Shown: piece by piece, positions 48,289 to 48,289 of the stretch
Layout: every line of letters starts with the position of its first letter
How positions within the stretch are numbered: the stretch's first letter is position 1
NCBI GenBank assembly: GCA_964412685.1
Contig: CAYPPS010000003.1
Location: 1 to 48,289 of the forward strand
From: CAYPPS01 sp964412685
GTDB lineage: Bacteria > Patescibacteriota > Microgenomatia > PFEM01 > CAYPPS01
Reading direction: 5' to 3'
DNA length: 48,289 nt
Translations under genes and position numbers: made by a program
Notes under the pieces: model-generated
What the model was told of the DNA's origin: nothing
The model's input: the letters and a program-made list of their open reading frames with translations, nothing else
Database searches by the model: none

Positions 48289-48289
48289 T

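Noticed and set aside
1..48289. Alternative code with TGA as glycine (as in Gracilibacteria and SR1)
   Set aside because: TGA ends several full-length genes at the expected place, including the RNase J gene, ftsK, alaS and fusA.

Overview
The window is AT-rich, densely packed bacterial DNA, almost all read on the + strand. TGA works as an ordinary stop codon (for example at the ends of the RNase J, ftsK and fusA genes). Several traits point to the Candidate Phyla Radiation, most likely Microgenomates-like; this lineage is an inference. There is no rpmD (L30) between rpsE and rplO. Alanyl-tRNA synthetase lacks its C-terminal domain, L2 and L3 are shortened, S12 carries an insert, and there are sortase and MltG genes. 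No tRNA, rRNA, CRISPR array or insertion sequence was seen. No stretch over 300 bases lacks a gene; the longest gaps (about 180, 150, 144 and 144 bases, upstream of rpoB, the ABC transporter gene, the 7802 gene and rplC) are described as features.

Region 1 (1-8418), nucleic-acid metabolism and division: pnp (5' end cut by the window), a protease-less Lon-like AAA+ ATPase, a family-4 uracil-DNA glycosylase, a short RNase J, ftsK, a RodZ-like HTH membrane protein and two small membrane proteins. Region 2 (8453-14787), alaS and the envelope: alaS, a large membrane protein with a degenerate actin-like cytosolic part and a baseplate-J-like outer part, a sortase, ruvX/yqgF, a zinc-ribbon microprotein and mltG.

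Region 3 (14811-28771): rpoB-rpoC-rpsL-rpsG, then two exported proteins, then fusA and tuf. The exported pair interrupts the usual str order. rpoB ends in a lysine-rich tail coded by a 66-bp tandem repeat and broken by exactly 100 N. The N run puts the downstream reading frame out of register, and the real rpoB stop is at 18522.

Region 4 (28817-44661): rpsJ, an inserted unknown gene, then a nearly unbroken S10-spc-alpha cluster from rplC to rpsI, including secY, adk, map, infA, rpmJ and rpoA. Many neighbouring genes overlap or abut. Good sigma70-type promoters precede tuf, rplC and infA. Terminator-like hairpins lie between promoter and start codon at both fusA and rplC, which suggests attenuation. 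A second 100-N gap sits in the lysine-rich tail of L15.

Region 5 (44658-48288), accessory: on the minus strand a DUF192 protein and an unknown membrane protein that meets rpsI tail to tail, and divergently from them an ABC exporter with more A+T and more ATA codons than the ribosomal genes.

Overall this is the core gene-expression block of a reduced genome, with lineage-specific envelope genes and trimmed or extended ribosomal and RNA polymerase subunits. Several genes (RNase J, infA, alaS, the gene at 29204, perhaps rpsL) have a -10 box only 7-9 nt before the start codon, which suggests leaderless mRNAs.
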